From NCBI GenBank assembly GCA_964510055.1, contig CAZDZY010000015.1, positions 1 to 39,191 on the forward strand: DNA of 39,191 bases, written 5' to 3'. Below the pieces are notes generated by a model that was not told the origin of the DNA, searched no databases, and was given only the letters and a program-made list of their open reading frames with translations. Shown here in pieces: positions 1-7,979 of this stretch; position 1 is the first letter of the stretch, and the number at the start of each line of letters is the position of its first letter. This DNA is from DTFZ01 sp964510055 (GTDB lineage: Bacteria; Bacillota; Clostridia; Christensenellales; SZUA-584). Position numbers and translations under genes: made by a program.

Positions 1-4
1 CCTT

Positions 5-502
5 TTAATCCCCCCAGTAAAACTGGGGGTTATTTGTGCTAAAGCCTAAATAAAACGCCTCTTTCGGGATACCTAAAGCGGCGTCACGCAAAGCGATTAT
101 TATCTGAAAAAGAACTATCATGACGATCATAACTATCTTAGATATCTCCCCCATCCCAAATAATAGTATGACTACGGGAAGCAACGCGATTTTCGGTACG
201 GGATATGTAAGATACAGCAAAGGCGTCAACAGCCTGTTCAGCTTTTTATAATAGCCCATGTACAGCCCGGCAGGCATACCAATGATCACTGAAACGGCGA
301 TCCCCGAAAATATCCTTATCAGGCTCCATAAAGTATGAATCCACAGTTTCGGAATAAAATCGATGCAGAGGTTATATAACACCGCGGCGGGCGGCGGCAG
401 GAACGGAGCGCAGACTATATCGGCGATTACTTCCCATGACAGGATAATTATTATAAAAGCTGATATCAGGTTCAGCGCGCGCCTTTTCAGCATGCTTTCC
501 AC
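5..502 (-). CDS. ABC transporter permease, TauC/SsuC type, truncated at window edge
   Basis: This is the membrane subunit of an importer of the nitrate/sulfonate/taurine class. At least four hydrophobic segments are visible, and the chain stops at 165 residues where the family usually has about 250. The break falls in the EAA loop (PKEAFY and following), the site that contacts the ATPase, so the last membrane segments are missing. The stop follows a run of six Cs (10-15, plus strand). Removing one base there would keep the frame open to the window edge, so this may be a frameshift or an assembly error at a scaffold end. The start overlaps the 3' end of the ATPase gene by 16 bases, which indicates one operon. 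Confidence 0.8.
   Translation of the reverse strand: MESMLKRRALNLISAFIIIILSWEVIADIVCAPFLPPPAAVLYNLCIDFIPKLWIHTLWSLIRIFSGIAVSVIIGMPAGLYMGYYKKLNRLLTPLLYLTYPVPKIALLPVVILLFGMGEISKIVMIVMIVLFQIIIALRDAALGIPKEAFYLGFSTNNPQFYWGD
10..30. repeat. Short perfect inverted repeat at the broken permease end
   Basis: The arms CCCCCAGT and ACTGGGGG are separated by three bases. They lie exactly where the permease frame breaks. No clear T-tract follows on the minus strand, so a terminator is not well supported. It may be a real hairpin or may have helped cause an assembly or sequencing error. Confidence 0.4.
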
Positions 503-1239
503 AGCGTTTCAGCGTTTTTTCTTACATCCAATAAAAAATCGTAATAATCCTGTGCGGAGCGTTTATTCTCTATCCCGAAAAGCGGATTTGCTATCGTTCG
601 TTCAATGTGCCCGGGCGAAACGCTCATTATTGCTATCTTCTTGCCGAGGAATACAGCCTCCTCTATGCTGTGGGTAACGAAGATCACCGTCGGGCTGTAA
701 TTGCTCCACACGTCCAAAAAAACATTCTGCATATTCTCACGGCATATTTCGTCGAGGGCTGAAAACGGTTCGTCCATAAGCAATACATCCGGTTTCATAA
801 GAAACGCGCGCGCTATCGAGACCCTTTGCCGCTGGCCCCCGCTTAAGGAACACGGATATTTTTTTTCAAGTCCCGCAAGCCCGGCCTTCGATAAAAAAGA
901 CGATACCTCCTTTTTATCTATATTAAGGCCTTTGACCTCAGCCCCGAGGGCCGCGTTTCTGTATACGTTCGCCCATTCCAGAAGCGCGTAATTCTGAGTG
1001 ACAAGGCCTATACGCCTGAGTTTCGGGTCTGCGGGAGCTCCGCCTAACAGGGCTTCGCCGGAGAAATCTTTTATAATGCCGGAAAGCACATAAAGCAAAG
1101 TCGTTTTCCCGCAGCCGGAAGGCCCTATAAGCGAGCATATCTCTCCGGATCCAACGCTGAGGTCAAGGCCGTCTATCGCCGGCACTTCCTTACGTCCATC
1201 TCTATATTTTACCGACAAGCCTTTAATCTCTATATTCAA
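487..1239 (-). CDS. ABC transporter ATP-binding protein, TauB/SsuB type
   Basis: This cytoplasmic ATPase drives import through the neighbouring permease. It has the complete set of motifs: Walker A GPSGCGKTT (about residues 39-47), signature LSGGQ (132-136), Walker B VLLMDEP (about 152-158) with the D-loop SALD, and the switch histidine in FVTHS (about 187-191). The length of 250 residues is normal for the family. The start is a TTG two bases after the stop of the binding-protein gene, with AAAGGA upstream inside that gene's end, so translation is probably coupled. The NitT/TauT subfamily handles small anions, thiamine precursors or aromatics; the substrate cannot be read from the ATPase. Confidence 0.93.
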   Translation of the reverse strand: MNIEIKGLSVKYRDGRKEVPAIDGLDLSVGSGEICSLIGPSGCGKTTLLYVLSGIIKDFSGEALLGGAPADPKLRRIGLVTQNYALLEWANVYRNAALGAEVKGLNIDKKEVSSFLSKAGLAGLEKKYPCSLSGGQRQRVSIARAFLMKPDVLLMDEPFSALDEICRENMQNVFLDVWSNYSPTVIFVTHSIEEAVFLGKKIAIMSVSPGHIERTIANPLFGIENKRSAQDYYDFLLDVRKNAETLWKAC

Positions 1240-1241
1240 CT

Positions 1242-2165
1242 TTACGTTCCTTTATAATCTGAAGTGACCAGGTCTTCATAAGAATATGCCTTATCTATAA
1301 GCCCCTTATCGTAAAGCCATACTAATACCTGCTTAAAGTCTTCTTTTGACGGAAGCGCGTGCGCCGTATAGGAAGGAAGCTTCAATGTATCTTTTACTTC
1401 TTCCGGGAATCCCGCCTCTTCTGTCAGCACGCCGATGTATTCCGCAGTATCGGCAGCCTCGATATATTGAACTGCCCTGTCGTAAGCCCTGTAAAACGCT
1501 TTTATCCCTTCGCTTTTATCATTGATCGAAGATCCCGAGAATACTATAACGCCCGGGTTGATGCCCATGTTATCGGTACTGTCAAGTACCTTCGCGCCCG
1601 ACTTGATTGCCGAAGACGCAAGCGGCTCCGGCAGGGTCGCGGCATCGACCAGGCCTGTTTGCAGCATTTCAAGGCGCAGGGGTATCTTGGGTATTATCGA
1701 TTTTTCGATATCGCCCGCATTCATCCCGCTTTTTTCAAGCATCATATCGGTAGCATATTCAATGATCGTATTAGCGGAGATCGCTACGCTTTTCCCTTTC
1801 AGGTCTTTTATTTCCGCGATATTGTTATTGGCCAGTAATTTATAGCTGCCGTTGGTCATCGAGGTTATCTTTACGTCGAATCCTCCGTTTTTAAAGAAAG
1901 CGGCGGCCAGTATATCGGATACAGCGCCGTCAATAGCCCCCGTCTGCAGCGCGCTGTCCCGCTCCATAGCGCTCGTGAATCTCTCTATTTTTATATCCGC
2001 GCCTTCCTGCCCAAAATAGCCGTTATGCTGCGCTATGATTATCGGTATTGAATCGACATCGGGGAGCACTCCGATAGTTATCATTTCTTTCTTTTCAGCG
2101 CATGCGCAAAGGCAGCACGGCAACAGCAGCGCGGCCAAAAGAACAATGGAGATGATTTTCTTCAT
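1242..2165 (-). CDS. ABC transporter substrate-binding lipoprotein, NMT1/TauA-like
   Basis: This is a lipid-anchored solute receptor. Residues 1-21 form a signal peptide ending in the lipobox LCAC, with Cys22 as the likely lipid site. The mature part starts ITIGVLPDVDSIPI and continues with the QHNGYFGQEG element typical of NMT1/THI5/TauA binding proteins, and with the LKGKSVAI stretch of the second half. The length of 307 residues is normal. A good GGAGG site precedes the ATG. It lies 48 bases after UbiA and directly before the ATPase and permease genes, all in one direction. That linkage to quinone genes suggests, by inference only, a substrate related to quinone synthesis. Sulfonates, pyrimidine precursors or thiamine precursors are the ordinary alternatives. 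Confidence 0.9.
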   Translation of the reverse strand: MKKIISIVLLAALLLPCCLCACAEKKEMITIGVLPDVDSIPIIIAQHNGYFGQEGADIKIERFTSAMERDSALQTGAIDGAVSDILAAAFFKNGGFDVKITSMTNGSYKLLANNNIAEIKDLKGKSVAISANTIIEYATDMMLEKSGMNAGDIEKSIIPKIPLRLEMLQTGLVDAATLPEPLASSAIKSGAKVLDSTDNMGINPGVIVFSGSSINDKSEGIKAFYRAYDRAVQYIEAADTAEYIGVLTEEAGFPEEVKDTLKLPSYTAHALPSKEDFKQVLVWLYDKGLIDKAYSYEDLVTSDYKGT

Positions 2166-2213
2166 TACGCAGCCTCCGTAACTAATTATGATGAATGACC
2201 ATACAGAATGTTA

Positions 2214-3077
2214 TTAGCGGTTTATAAGAAGTATGTCTGAGCCGGAGAATAATAAGAAAACGGCGCTTACTGCCTGATTTAAATTATATGAAGCGAATGT
2301 GATCTTTTTCGGATCGTCTGGTGAAACGAATACGTGCTCGAACGATAAAAGCGCCGCTATTATAACCATCCCCGCGTAATACACCCAATCAAGGTGCGAC
2401 AGGATGCCCGTGAAAATCAAAAGTATCACAGCCGCAGCATGAAAAGCCGACGATATTATCAAAGCCTTCTTTGCGCCGAACGAAGCCGGTATGGAATGCA
2501 GCCCTTCGCCGCGATCGTGCTCTATGTCGAGTACGGCGTAGATCATGTCAAATCCCGATACCCACAGAGTTACAGCCGCTCCAAGCAGGATGGACACAAG
2601 GCTTATATCGCCGGTCACCGCTATCCATGCCCCTATCGGGGCGCACGCGCTTGCTGCGCCCAATACTATATGGCAGCCCCGCGTAAATCTCTTTGTGTAC
2701 GAATAAACTGTTATAAGAAAAAGCGGTACGGGCAGCAGCATAACGCACACCGGCCGCAGCATAAACGCCGAGACGATCAATAACAATATACAAACAGAAG
2801 TCAGCAGCATCGCTTCTTTTACGGATACCGTACCCGCAGGGATATGCCTGTAAGCCGTCCGTTTGTTCTTTGCGTCGATATCTTTATCAATAAGCCTGTT
2901 CAGGGCGTTCGCCGCCGTCCGGGCGCTCACAAGGGCTATGATTATCCAGAAAGCAACCCAAAAAGGCGGAAAACCTTTGGCCGCTATCAGCATCGAGATC
3001 AACCCGAACGGTATCGAAAACAGTGTGTGCGGAAACATAACGAGTTTTCCATATGTTTTAATCCTTTCCAAAACCAT
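2214..3077 (-). CDS. UbiA-family prenyltransferase for quinone synthesis
   Basis: This membrane enzyme attaches a polyprenyl chain to an aromatic acid. Both Mg-diphosphate binding motifs are visible: N60-x3-D64-x3-D68 in ALNRLIDKDIDAKNKRT, and D184-x3-D188 in LDIEHDRGEG. About eight hydrophobic segments fill the 287 residues, the family's usual size. The start overlaps the end of the UbiD gene by 20 bases and has GGAGATGG upstream. Next to a UbiD it resembles the MqnP/MqnL or UbiA/UbiD logic (prenylate, then decarboxylate). In the Listeria EET locus the equivalent gene is dmkA. The aromatic acceptor, naphthoate or benzoate, cannot be told from the sequence. Confidence 0.92.
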   Translation of the reverse strand: MVLERIKTYGKLVMFPHTLFSIPFGLISMLIAAKGFPPFWVAFWIIIALVSARTAANALNRLIDKDIDAKNKRTAYRHIPAGTVSVKEAMLLTSVCILLLIVSAFMLRPVCVMLLPVPLFLITVYSYTKRFTRGCHIVLGAASACAPIGAWIAVTGDISLVSILLGAAVTLWVSGFDMIYAVLDIEHDRGEGLHSIPASFGAKKALIISSAFHAAAVILLIFTGILSHLDWVYYAGMVIIAALLSFEHVFVSPDDPKKITFASYNLNQAVSAVFLLFSGSDILLINR

Positions 3078-4500
3078 ATTCGTTCCATCTCCCGCTTACC
3101 AGGTCTTTGACTTTTCCGTCCATCTCTACTTCATCCGGCCATTCGCGTTCATGCCCTTCCTTCGGCCATTTCTTCGTTGCGTCTACTCCCAGCTTATGCC
3201 CGTAATATGGCAGCGGCGAAGCATGGTCGAGCGCGTCGAGAGGCCCTTCCGTTATAACTATATCCCGCTCGGCGTCTATATTGTTGAACGCTTTCCAGGC
3301 GACGTAAGAGAGGTCGTGAGGGTCAACGTTCTCGTCGACAACTATTATCATCTTTGTGTACATCATCTGCCCTGTTCCCCAGAGAAAACTCATTACCTTT
3401 TTTGCCTGCCCGGGATAACGCTTTTTTATAGATACTATGACGCAGTTATGGAATACGCCTTCTATGGGAAAGTTCATATCGATTATCTCCGGGCACTGCA
3501 ACCTTAGCAGCGGAAGAAATATCCTTTCCGTGGCTTTGCCGAAAAAGCAATCCTCCATCGGCGGCCTGCCGACTATTGTCGCGGGGTATACGGGATGCTT
3601 TCTCCTTGTGATGAGGCCGATATGGAAGACCGGATATTGTTCTTTAAGGGAATAATACCCCGTATGGTCTCCGAAAGGCCCCTCCTCTCTCGTCTCAACG
3701 GTATCGACATATCCTTCAAGTATGAATTCGGCGTTGGCAGGAACGTATAAGTCGTTGGTAACGCACTTTACCGTTTCAACGGCAGAACCCCTTATGAATC
3801 CCGCAAACAGCATCTCGTCGATAAACTTTGGCACAGGGGCTGTGGCCGCGTAAATTACTGCGGGGTCGCACCCGAGCGCGACCGATACAGGCATTTTTTC
3901 TTTTCCCCCGTACTTTTCGAATATCTCCCGCCCGTCCTTATGCATATGCCAGTGCATGCCTGTCGTACGGCTGTCGTACACCTGAAGCCTGTACATTCCC
4001 ATGTTCTGTATATTCGTCTGAGGATCTTTCGTTATTACAAGCGGAAGAGTTATGAACCTTCCTCCGTCTTTCGGCCAGCATTTTAATATGGGGAGTTTAT
4101 CCAAATCCGGCTCTTCAATAACATCGTGGCATGCAGCTCTTAAAACCTTTTTCGGGAACAGCATCGACAGTTTCAGCAGTTTCGGGGCAGACCTTATCTT
4201 GTTGCCTATCCCGGCATAATTCGTTATATCTATAAGGCTGCTTATCCTTTGGGCAATATCGTCGGGGCTTTTGACCTGCAGCGCGAGGTTCATCCTCTCG
4301 TACGACCCGAACGCGTTTATCAGCAGAGGATAGCATGAGCCCTTAACGTTTTCAAACAACAGCGCCGGCCCGTCCGCCTTTACCACCCTGTTAGTTATCT
4401 CCGTTATCTCGAGTTCGCTGTATACTTCCGTTTTTATTCTTTTGAGCAGCCTTTTCTCTTCGAGGGTCTTAATAAAGTGCTGAATATCACTATAAGCCAT
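3058..4500 (-). CDS. UbiD-family decarboxylase
   Basis: This predicted prenylated-FMN enzyme would remove the carboxyl group from an aromatic or alpha,beta-unsaturated acid. The family core is present: MGMYRLQVYD with Arg171, then GMHWHMHKDG (about 181-190), and REEGPFGDHTGYY (271-283) with the acidic residues that UbiD enzymes use for cofactor and catalysis. The length of 480 residues is typical. It overlaps UbiA by 20 bases, so the product is likely the prenylated acid made by that enzyme. UbiD needs a UbiX flavin prenyltransferase, and none is in this window. The site before the ATG is weak (GATCGCAG). Related to MqnL of the futalosine route, but the exact substrate is unproven. Confidence 0.93.
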   Translation of the reverse strand: MAYSDIQHFIKTLEEKRLLKRIKTEVYSELEITEITNRVVKADGPALLFENVKGSCYPLLINAFGSYERMNLALQVKSPDDIAQRISSLIDITNYAGIGNKIRSAPKLLKLSMLFPKKVLRAACHDVIEEPDLDKLPILKCWPKDGGRFITLPLVITKDPQTNIQNMGMYRLQVYDSRTTGMHWHMHKDGREIFEKYGGKEKMPVSVALGCDPAVIYAATAPVPKFIDEMLFAGFIRGSAVETVKCVTNDLYVPANAEFILEGYVDTVETREEGPFGDHTGYYSLKEQYPVFHIGLITRRKHPVYPATIVGRPPMEDCFFGKATERIFLPLLRLQCPEIIDMNFPIEGVFHNCVIVSIKKRYPGQAKKVMSFLWGTGQMMYTKMIIVVDENVDPHDLSYVAWKAFNNIDAERDIVITEGPLDALDHASPLPYYGHKLGVDATKKWPKEGHEREWPDEVEMDGKVKDLVSGRWNEYGFGKD

Positions 4501-4535
4501 ATCTGCGATCCGTTTTATTTATTCTAAACCGAAAC

Positions 4536-4562
4536 GATCCCTCTGGACCGTCCGGAGGGATC
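4536..4562 (-). terminator. Hairpin between the PplA-like and UbiD genes, possible attenuator
   Basis: Perfect 8-base arms GATCCCTC and GAGGGATC enclose 11 bases in the 92-base gap. On the minus strand only a weak T-rich stretch (GTTTCGGTTT) follows, so it may partly end transcription after the abundant lipoprotein while letting the quinone genes be read through. This is inferred from sequence only. Confidence 0.4.
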
Positions 4563-4592
4563 TGTTGGTTTTTGCTGTCAAGAACGCTTCCG

Positions 4593-5738
4593 TTATGAAG
4601 CGTCTGCAACGGCTTTATTGAACGCCGCAATTATTTCAGTCACCGATATCGTCACGCTCGACGTTAAGTCGGCCTCGTCGGGGACGCCCGGATGGTCGCC
4701 TCCCTGCTTCGTTTTCATCGACAGCACTTCCTGCGCGGTCTTGCCAAGCATCCAGCTCCCCAAAGCGGCCGCTTGTTCATACCATTCTTTGCCTATGCCT
4801 GAAGCTTTTTTCATTCCGTAGTTATCGCCCAATTCCACTTTCGTTTTCTGAACAGCAGATACATCCGTCGTTAACTGGCCTTGCGCGCTAAAATTTACTT
4901 TCTGCTGTGCGGCGTCAATATATACGCCGACGATCTTACCGGCTGAATCGACAGTGACCGCGACCATGGTTATGTCCGCTTCCCCGAGGGCTTCCTGTGA
5001 GGTGCCGTCCGTGGCCGCGACGCCCTTGGATTTAGATATTGAAATAACTGTTCCAAGGCCTGTTTTTGTTGTCCCCGCAGGCATTATCCCGTAATCTTTC
5101 GCGTTTTTGGATGCCTTGTCAAGCGCCCGCAGGAAACCGTCGACAGAGATGGTCACGCTCGAAGTTAAGTCCGCTTCGTCCGGCACTGCGGGGTGATTCG
5201 CGTCTTTTTGGGTCGTCTTCATCGCCTTTGCCTGGTCTACGGTCTTGCCCTTCATCCATTGCTCCAGTGCGGCCGCCTGCTCATACCACTCCTTACCTAT
5301 CCCCGATGCCTGTTTCATGCCGTATTGTACGCCGAGTTCTTTCTTTGTCTGCTGGACGACCGATACATCGGTAACAAGGCTGCCTTTATCATCGAAGTTT
5401 ATTTTCGGCTGCGCCGCGTCGAATTTAACATCTAATATTTTTCCGCCCTCGTCTATAGCCACCGCAGCCATTATAACGTCCGCCTGCGCCAACGCGTTGA
5501 CCGGATTGTTAGAAGCGTCGGTAGAAACGCCTTTTGAACTCTTTATCGATATGTCCGTTCCAAATCCGGTAAGCACCACCGAAGACGTCATCGTGGGATT
5601 ACCGGTAGCGCTGTTATTCGTAACGGCAGGCGTAACCGTCGGCGAAGCACTCGCGCCTCCTTTGTTGTTATTCGAGCATCCTGCCGCGGTTATCAGGAAT
5701 ATAGTCAGCGCCAGAAGAATTGTGATTGATTTTTTCAT
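4593..5738 (-). CDS. PplA-like lipoprotein with two FMN-binding-like repeats
   Basis: This is a surface lipoprotein of 381 residues. The signal peptide ends in AAGC with Cys21 as the lipid site, followed by a Ser/Thr/Pro/Ala-rich linker to about residue 50. Two homologous units follow (about 55-205 and 224-378). Both contain GIGKEWYEQAAAL and end in DEADLTSSVTISV. DLTSSVT (190-196 and 357-363) lines up with the D-G-x-S/T-G-A-T motif that ApbE-type transferases modify with FMN, which makes Thr196 and Thr363 the likely flavin sites, although the Gly-Ala is replaced by Ser-Val. PplA of the Listeria EET locus is likewise a lipoprotein with two flavinylated domains. Here it heads the minus-strand quinone operon, divergent from NDH-2, with AAGGAGG before the ATG. 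The proposed role is carrying electrons outside the membrane. No ApbE/FmnB is in this window. Confidence 0.78.
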   Translation of the reverse strand: MKKSITILLALTIFLITAAGCSNNNKGGASASPTVTPAVTNNSATGNPTMTSSVVLTGFGTDISIKSSKGVSTDASNNPVNALAQADVIMAAVAIDEGGKILDVKFDAAQPKINFDDKGSLVTDVSVVQQTKKELGVQYGMKQASGIGKEWYEQAAALEQWMKGKTVDQAKAMKTTQKDANHPAVPDEADLTSSVTISVDGFLRALDKASKNAKDYGIMPAGTTKTGLGTVISISKSKGVAATDGTSQEALGEADITMVAVTVDSAGKIVGVYIDAAQQKVNFSAQGQLTTDVSAVQKTKVELGDNYGMKKASGIGKEWYEQAAALGSWMLGKTAQEVLSMKTKQGGDHPGVPDEADLTSSVTISVTEIIAAFNKAVADAS

Positions 5739-5925
5739 ATCTGCCTCCTTGAAATACTGAATATAGCATTTCCAAAAAGCAGCCGCTTTATATCAGTTTA
5801 CAGGCGTTTATGCGTTTAGTTTCGGTCATAGAGAAAGGCGTTTAAAATCTCGTTTATTCACAATAATAATATCTGAAAGCTGACAGCTGTGTTTGTTTTC
5901 TTATACCGCAGGAAGAGAGTTGAAT

Positions 5926-7836
5926 ATGCCAAAAAGAGTTGTTATCGCAGGTGCCGGGTACGCGGGTATAGAAGCCGCTTTGTTTCTTAATAAAAGAGGA
6001 AGAAAAGACGTCGATATAACAGTTATCGACAGGAACCCGTATCATACGCTTTTAACTGAAATACATGAGATAGCCGGCAACCGGGTATCGGAAGAGTCGG
6101 TAAAAATACCGCTCAAAAGGATATTCCGCCACACCCATGTGAAATCTATAGCCGATAATATTATAAAATTCGATTTCGGATCAAAAAAAATCTCCTCGGA
6201 ATTTAAGGAATATCCATATGACTATCTGGTTATTTCGATGGGTTCGGTGCCGAATTATTTCGGCATACCCGGGCTGGAGAAATACTGTTTCCCGCTCTGG
6301 TCATTAAGTGACGCCCTTGCCATAAGGGAGCATATAGAGCGGTGCTTCTATGAAGCTGAGCGGGAAGAAGACCACTTGCGCAGGAAGCGGCTGCTTACTT
6401 TCGTCGTAGGCGGCGCCGGGTTTACAGGAGTTGAAATGATTGGCGAGCTTGCGCAATGGGTAAAAAAATTGCGCAGGCAATACAATATCGCGAAGGATGA
6501 AATAAGGCTGGTGCTTGTGGACATGCTTACGTGCGTGTTAAGCAGCCTTTGCGATAAGAACAGCAAAAAAGCATATAACTACATGTCCGAAAAGCTGGGG
6601 ATCGAGATACTGCTCGGAAAAGCCGTTAAAGAAGTAACAAAGGAATACGTTGATCTGGGCGACAAGAGGATAGATACAAATACGCTCATATGGGCCGCGG
6701 GAGTGCGCGCGTCATTGGACGCCGATAAAACAGGACTCGACCAGAGAAACGCGAGGCGGCTTAAGACCGATGAGTTCTGCCGTACGAAATATAGCGAAGT
6801 ATACGCAATTGGCGACGTTGGCTCGCTGCTCGACGAAAAGGGAAACCCCTACCCCGCAATGGTAGAAACGGCTCTGCAAACCGGAAAAGGCGCCGCCATA
6901 AATATTCTTAAAAACATAAAAGGCGAGCCGCCCGAACCGGTAAAAGTTAAACTTCACGGCGCAATGGTAAGCATCGGCAACTATTTCGCGGTAGCTGACC
7001 TTATGGGAATGAAGCCGCCGAGCTGGATTTCGCTTTCTATGAAATATATAGTCAACGCGCATTACCTTAACGGCATAATCGGCATAAGCGGCGTGTGGAA
7101 CTATTTCAAAGACGAATTTTTGCGCAGGCGGCAGTATAAGCGTTTCCTGCAGCGGAATTACACAAAGACCGTTCAGGCGTGGTGGCTCGTGCCTTTGCGC
7201 CTGCTCCTCGGGTGGACTTGGTTTTATGACGGGCTGAAGAAAATATGGGAAGGCTGGCTTAGCTCCCCTAAGCTTGCGGCCTTTCTTGGCATAGTCGCTA
7301 ACAGCGACAACGCCACATCGGCCTCCCCCGCAGCAAGCGCGGTCACGCAAGCTACTCAGGCCGCCGGAGGCGGCACCGCGGCAGCCATCGAGAAACTGCT
7401 TAATATCGATCTTGGTTTTATTGGCTTTTTCCTTGAACGGGCCGGCAAAGACGCTCCAATGGTCTTCAGGATGCATTTCTTTCTCGTTGACTGGATACTC
7501 AAAGGCTGGGTGCTTTCCACCGAAGGGTGGTCGATGTTCTTCCAGGTGTTGGTGGTAATACTCGAGCTTGTCGTGGGGCTCGCTATATTCTCAGGCACGT
7601 TTACTTTCCTTGCTTCCGCCGTATCGCTCGTGCTTATGGCTATGTTCATTACCACCACCGGCATATACGACACGACGTGGTGGATGCTCTTTGCCGGAAT
7701 AGCCATGGCAGCTGGCGCGGGCAGGGCGTTCGGCTTCGACCATTGGCTGCTGCCATACCTGGGGAGAGTCTGGGACGCGTCTAAAAAGAACGGACGGCTT
7801 TTACTCACATTCAGAAAAGTATCGGACAAAAAGTGA
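5926..7836 (+). CDS. Type II NADH dehydrogenase with membrane C-terminal domain (Ndh2 of EET type)
   Basis: This flavoenzyme would oxidise NADH and reduce a membrane quinone. The FAD site GAGYAGIEAA is near residues 9-18, the NAD site VVGGAGFTGVEM is at about 165-176, and the Ndh motif AIGDVG is at about 295-300. After about residue 410 a second part begins (WWLVPLRLLLGWTWFYDGL) with about four to five membrane segments resembling DoxX-like proteins, interrupted by an Ala/Thr/Ser-rich loop (about 455-485). Ordinary NDH-2 has about 400 residues; here there are 636. The Ndh2 of the Gram-positive EET locus also carries extra C-terminal membrane segments. I place the start at ATG 5926, behind GCAGGAAGAG, rather than at an upstream in-frame codon, because the Rossmann fold then starts at once. 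It is divergent from the PplA-like gene and followed by the prenyl synthase. Confidence 0.93.
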   Translation: MPKRVVIAGAGYAGIEAALFLNKRGRKDVDITVIDRNPYHTLLTEIHEIAGNRVSEESVKIPLKRIFRHTHVKSIADNIIKFDFGSKKISSEFKEYPYDYLVISMGSVPNYFGIPGLEKYCFPLWSLSDALAIREHIERCFYEAEREEDHLRRKRLLTFVVGGAGFTGVEMIGELAQWVKKLRRQYNIAKDEIRLVLVDMLTCVLSSLCDKNSKKAYNYMSEKLGIEILLGKAVKEVTKEYVDLGDKRIDTNTLIWAAGVRASLDADKTGLDQRNARRLKTDEFCRTKYSEVYAIGDVGSLLDEKGNPYPAMVETALQTGKGAAINILKNIKGEPPEPVKVKLHGAMVSIGNYFAVADLMGMKPPSWISLSMKYIVNAHYLNGIIGISGVWNYFKDEFLRRRQYKRFLQRNYTKTVQAWWLVPLRLLLGWTWFYDGLKKIWEGWLSSPKLAAFLGIVANSDNATSASPAASAVTQATQAAGGGTAAAIEKLLNIDLGFIGFFLERAGKDAPMVFRMHFFLVDWILKGWVLSTEGWSMFFQVLVVILELVVGLAIFSGTFTFLASAVSLVLMAMFITTTGIYDTTWWMLFAGIAMAAGAGRAFGFDHWLLPYLGRVWDASKKNGRLLLTFRKVSDKK

Positions 7837-7854
7837 CTTTTGGGAGGTTATAAC

Positions 7855-7969
7855 GTGTGGGAAGGTCTGCCCTCCTTAAAAGCTGAACTCGATGTGTTCG
7901 AACAGCTGCTCATAGCGCAGTTCGCATCGAAAAAGAACGCCAACTCATATCTCGACAGGCTATGCCTGG
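7855..7969 (+). CDS. Polyprenyl diphosphate synthase, N-terminal part (cut by gap)
   Basis: A GTG start behind GGGAGG opens a frame of 38 residues (WEGLPSLKAELDVFEQLL...) that has no stop before the N run. It looks like the first helix of a trans-prenyl synthase. The body of the same enzyme resumes at about 8250, so this is the true 5' end of that gene. The gene begins 18 bases after the NDH-2 stop, which indicates one operon. Roughly 20-30 residues, including the GGKRxRP substrate motif, are missing in the gap. Confidence 0.75.
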
Positions 7970-7979
7970 NNNNNNNNNN
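7970..7979. other. Assembly gap (ten Ns)
   Basis: The base identities are missing. The conventional length of ten suggests a scaffolding placeholder, so the true distance is unknown. The sequence right of the gap does not continue the gene left of it until about position 8250. Confidence 0.99.

Noticed and set aside
2863..3507. Plus-strand open frame over the UbiA/UbiD junction
   Set aside because: It covers conserved parts of two genes on the other strand, including their coupled overlap, and shows no domain.
4640..5700. Repeated DNA in the PplA-like gene as a repeat array
   Set aside because: The similarity is a two-fold protein domain duplication with diverged codons, not a CRISPR or tandem DNA repeat.
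5840..5880. Possible Rex-type redox operator (TTGTGAATAA half-site) between the PplA-like and NDH-2 genes
   Set aside because: Only one half-site is recognisable and no symmetric partner follows, so it is too weak to claim.
6712..7476. Long antisense open frame (254 codons) inside the NDH-2 gene
   Set aside because: It lies opposite a clearly conserved gene, has no recognisable domain or ribosome site, and arises from the GC-rich codon pattern.
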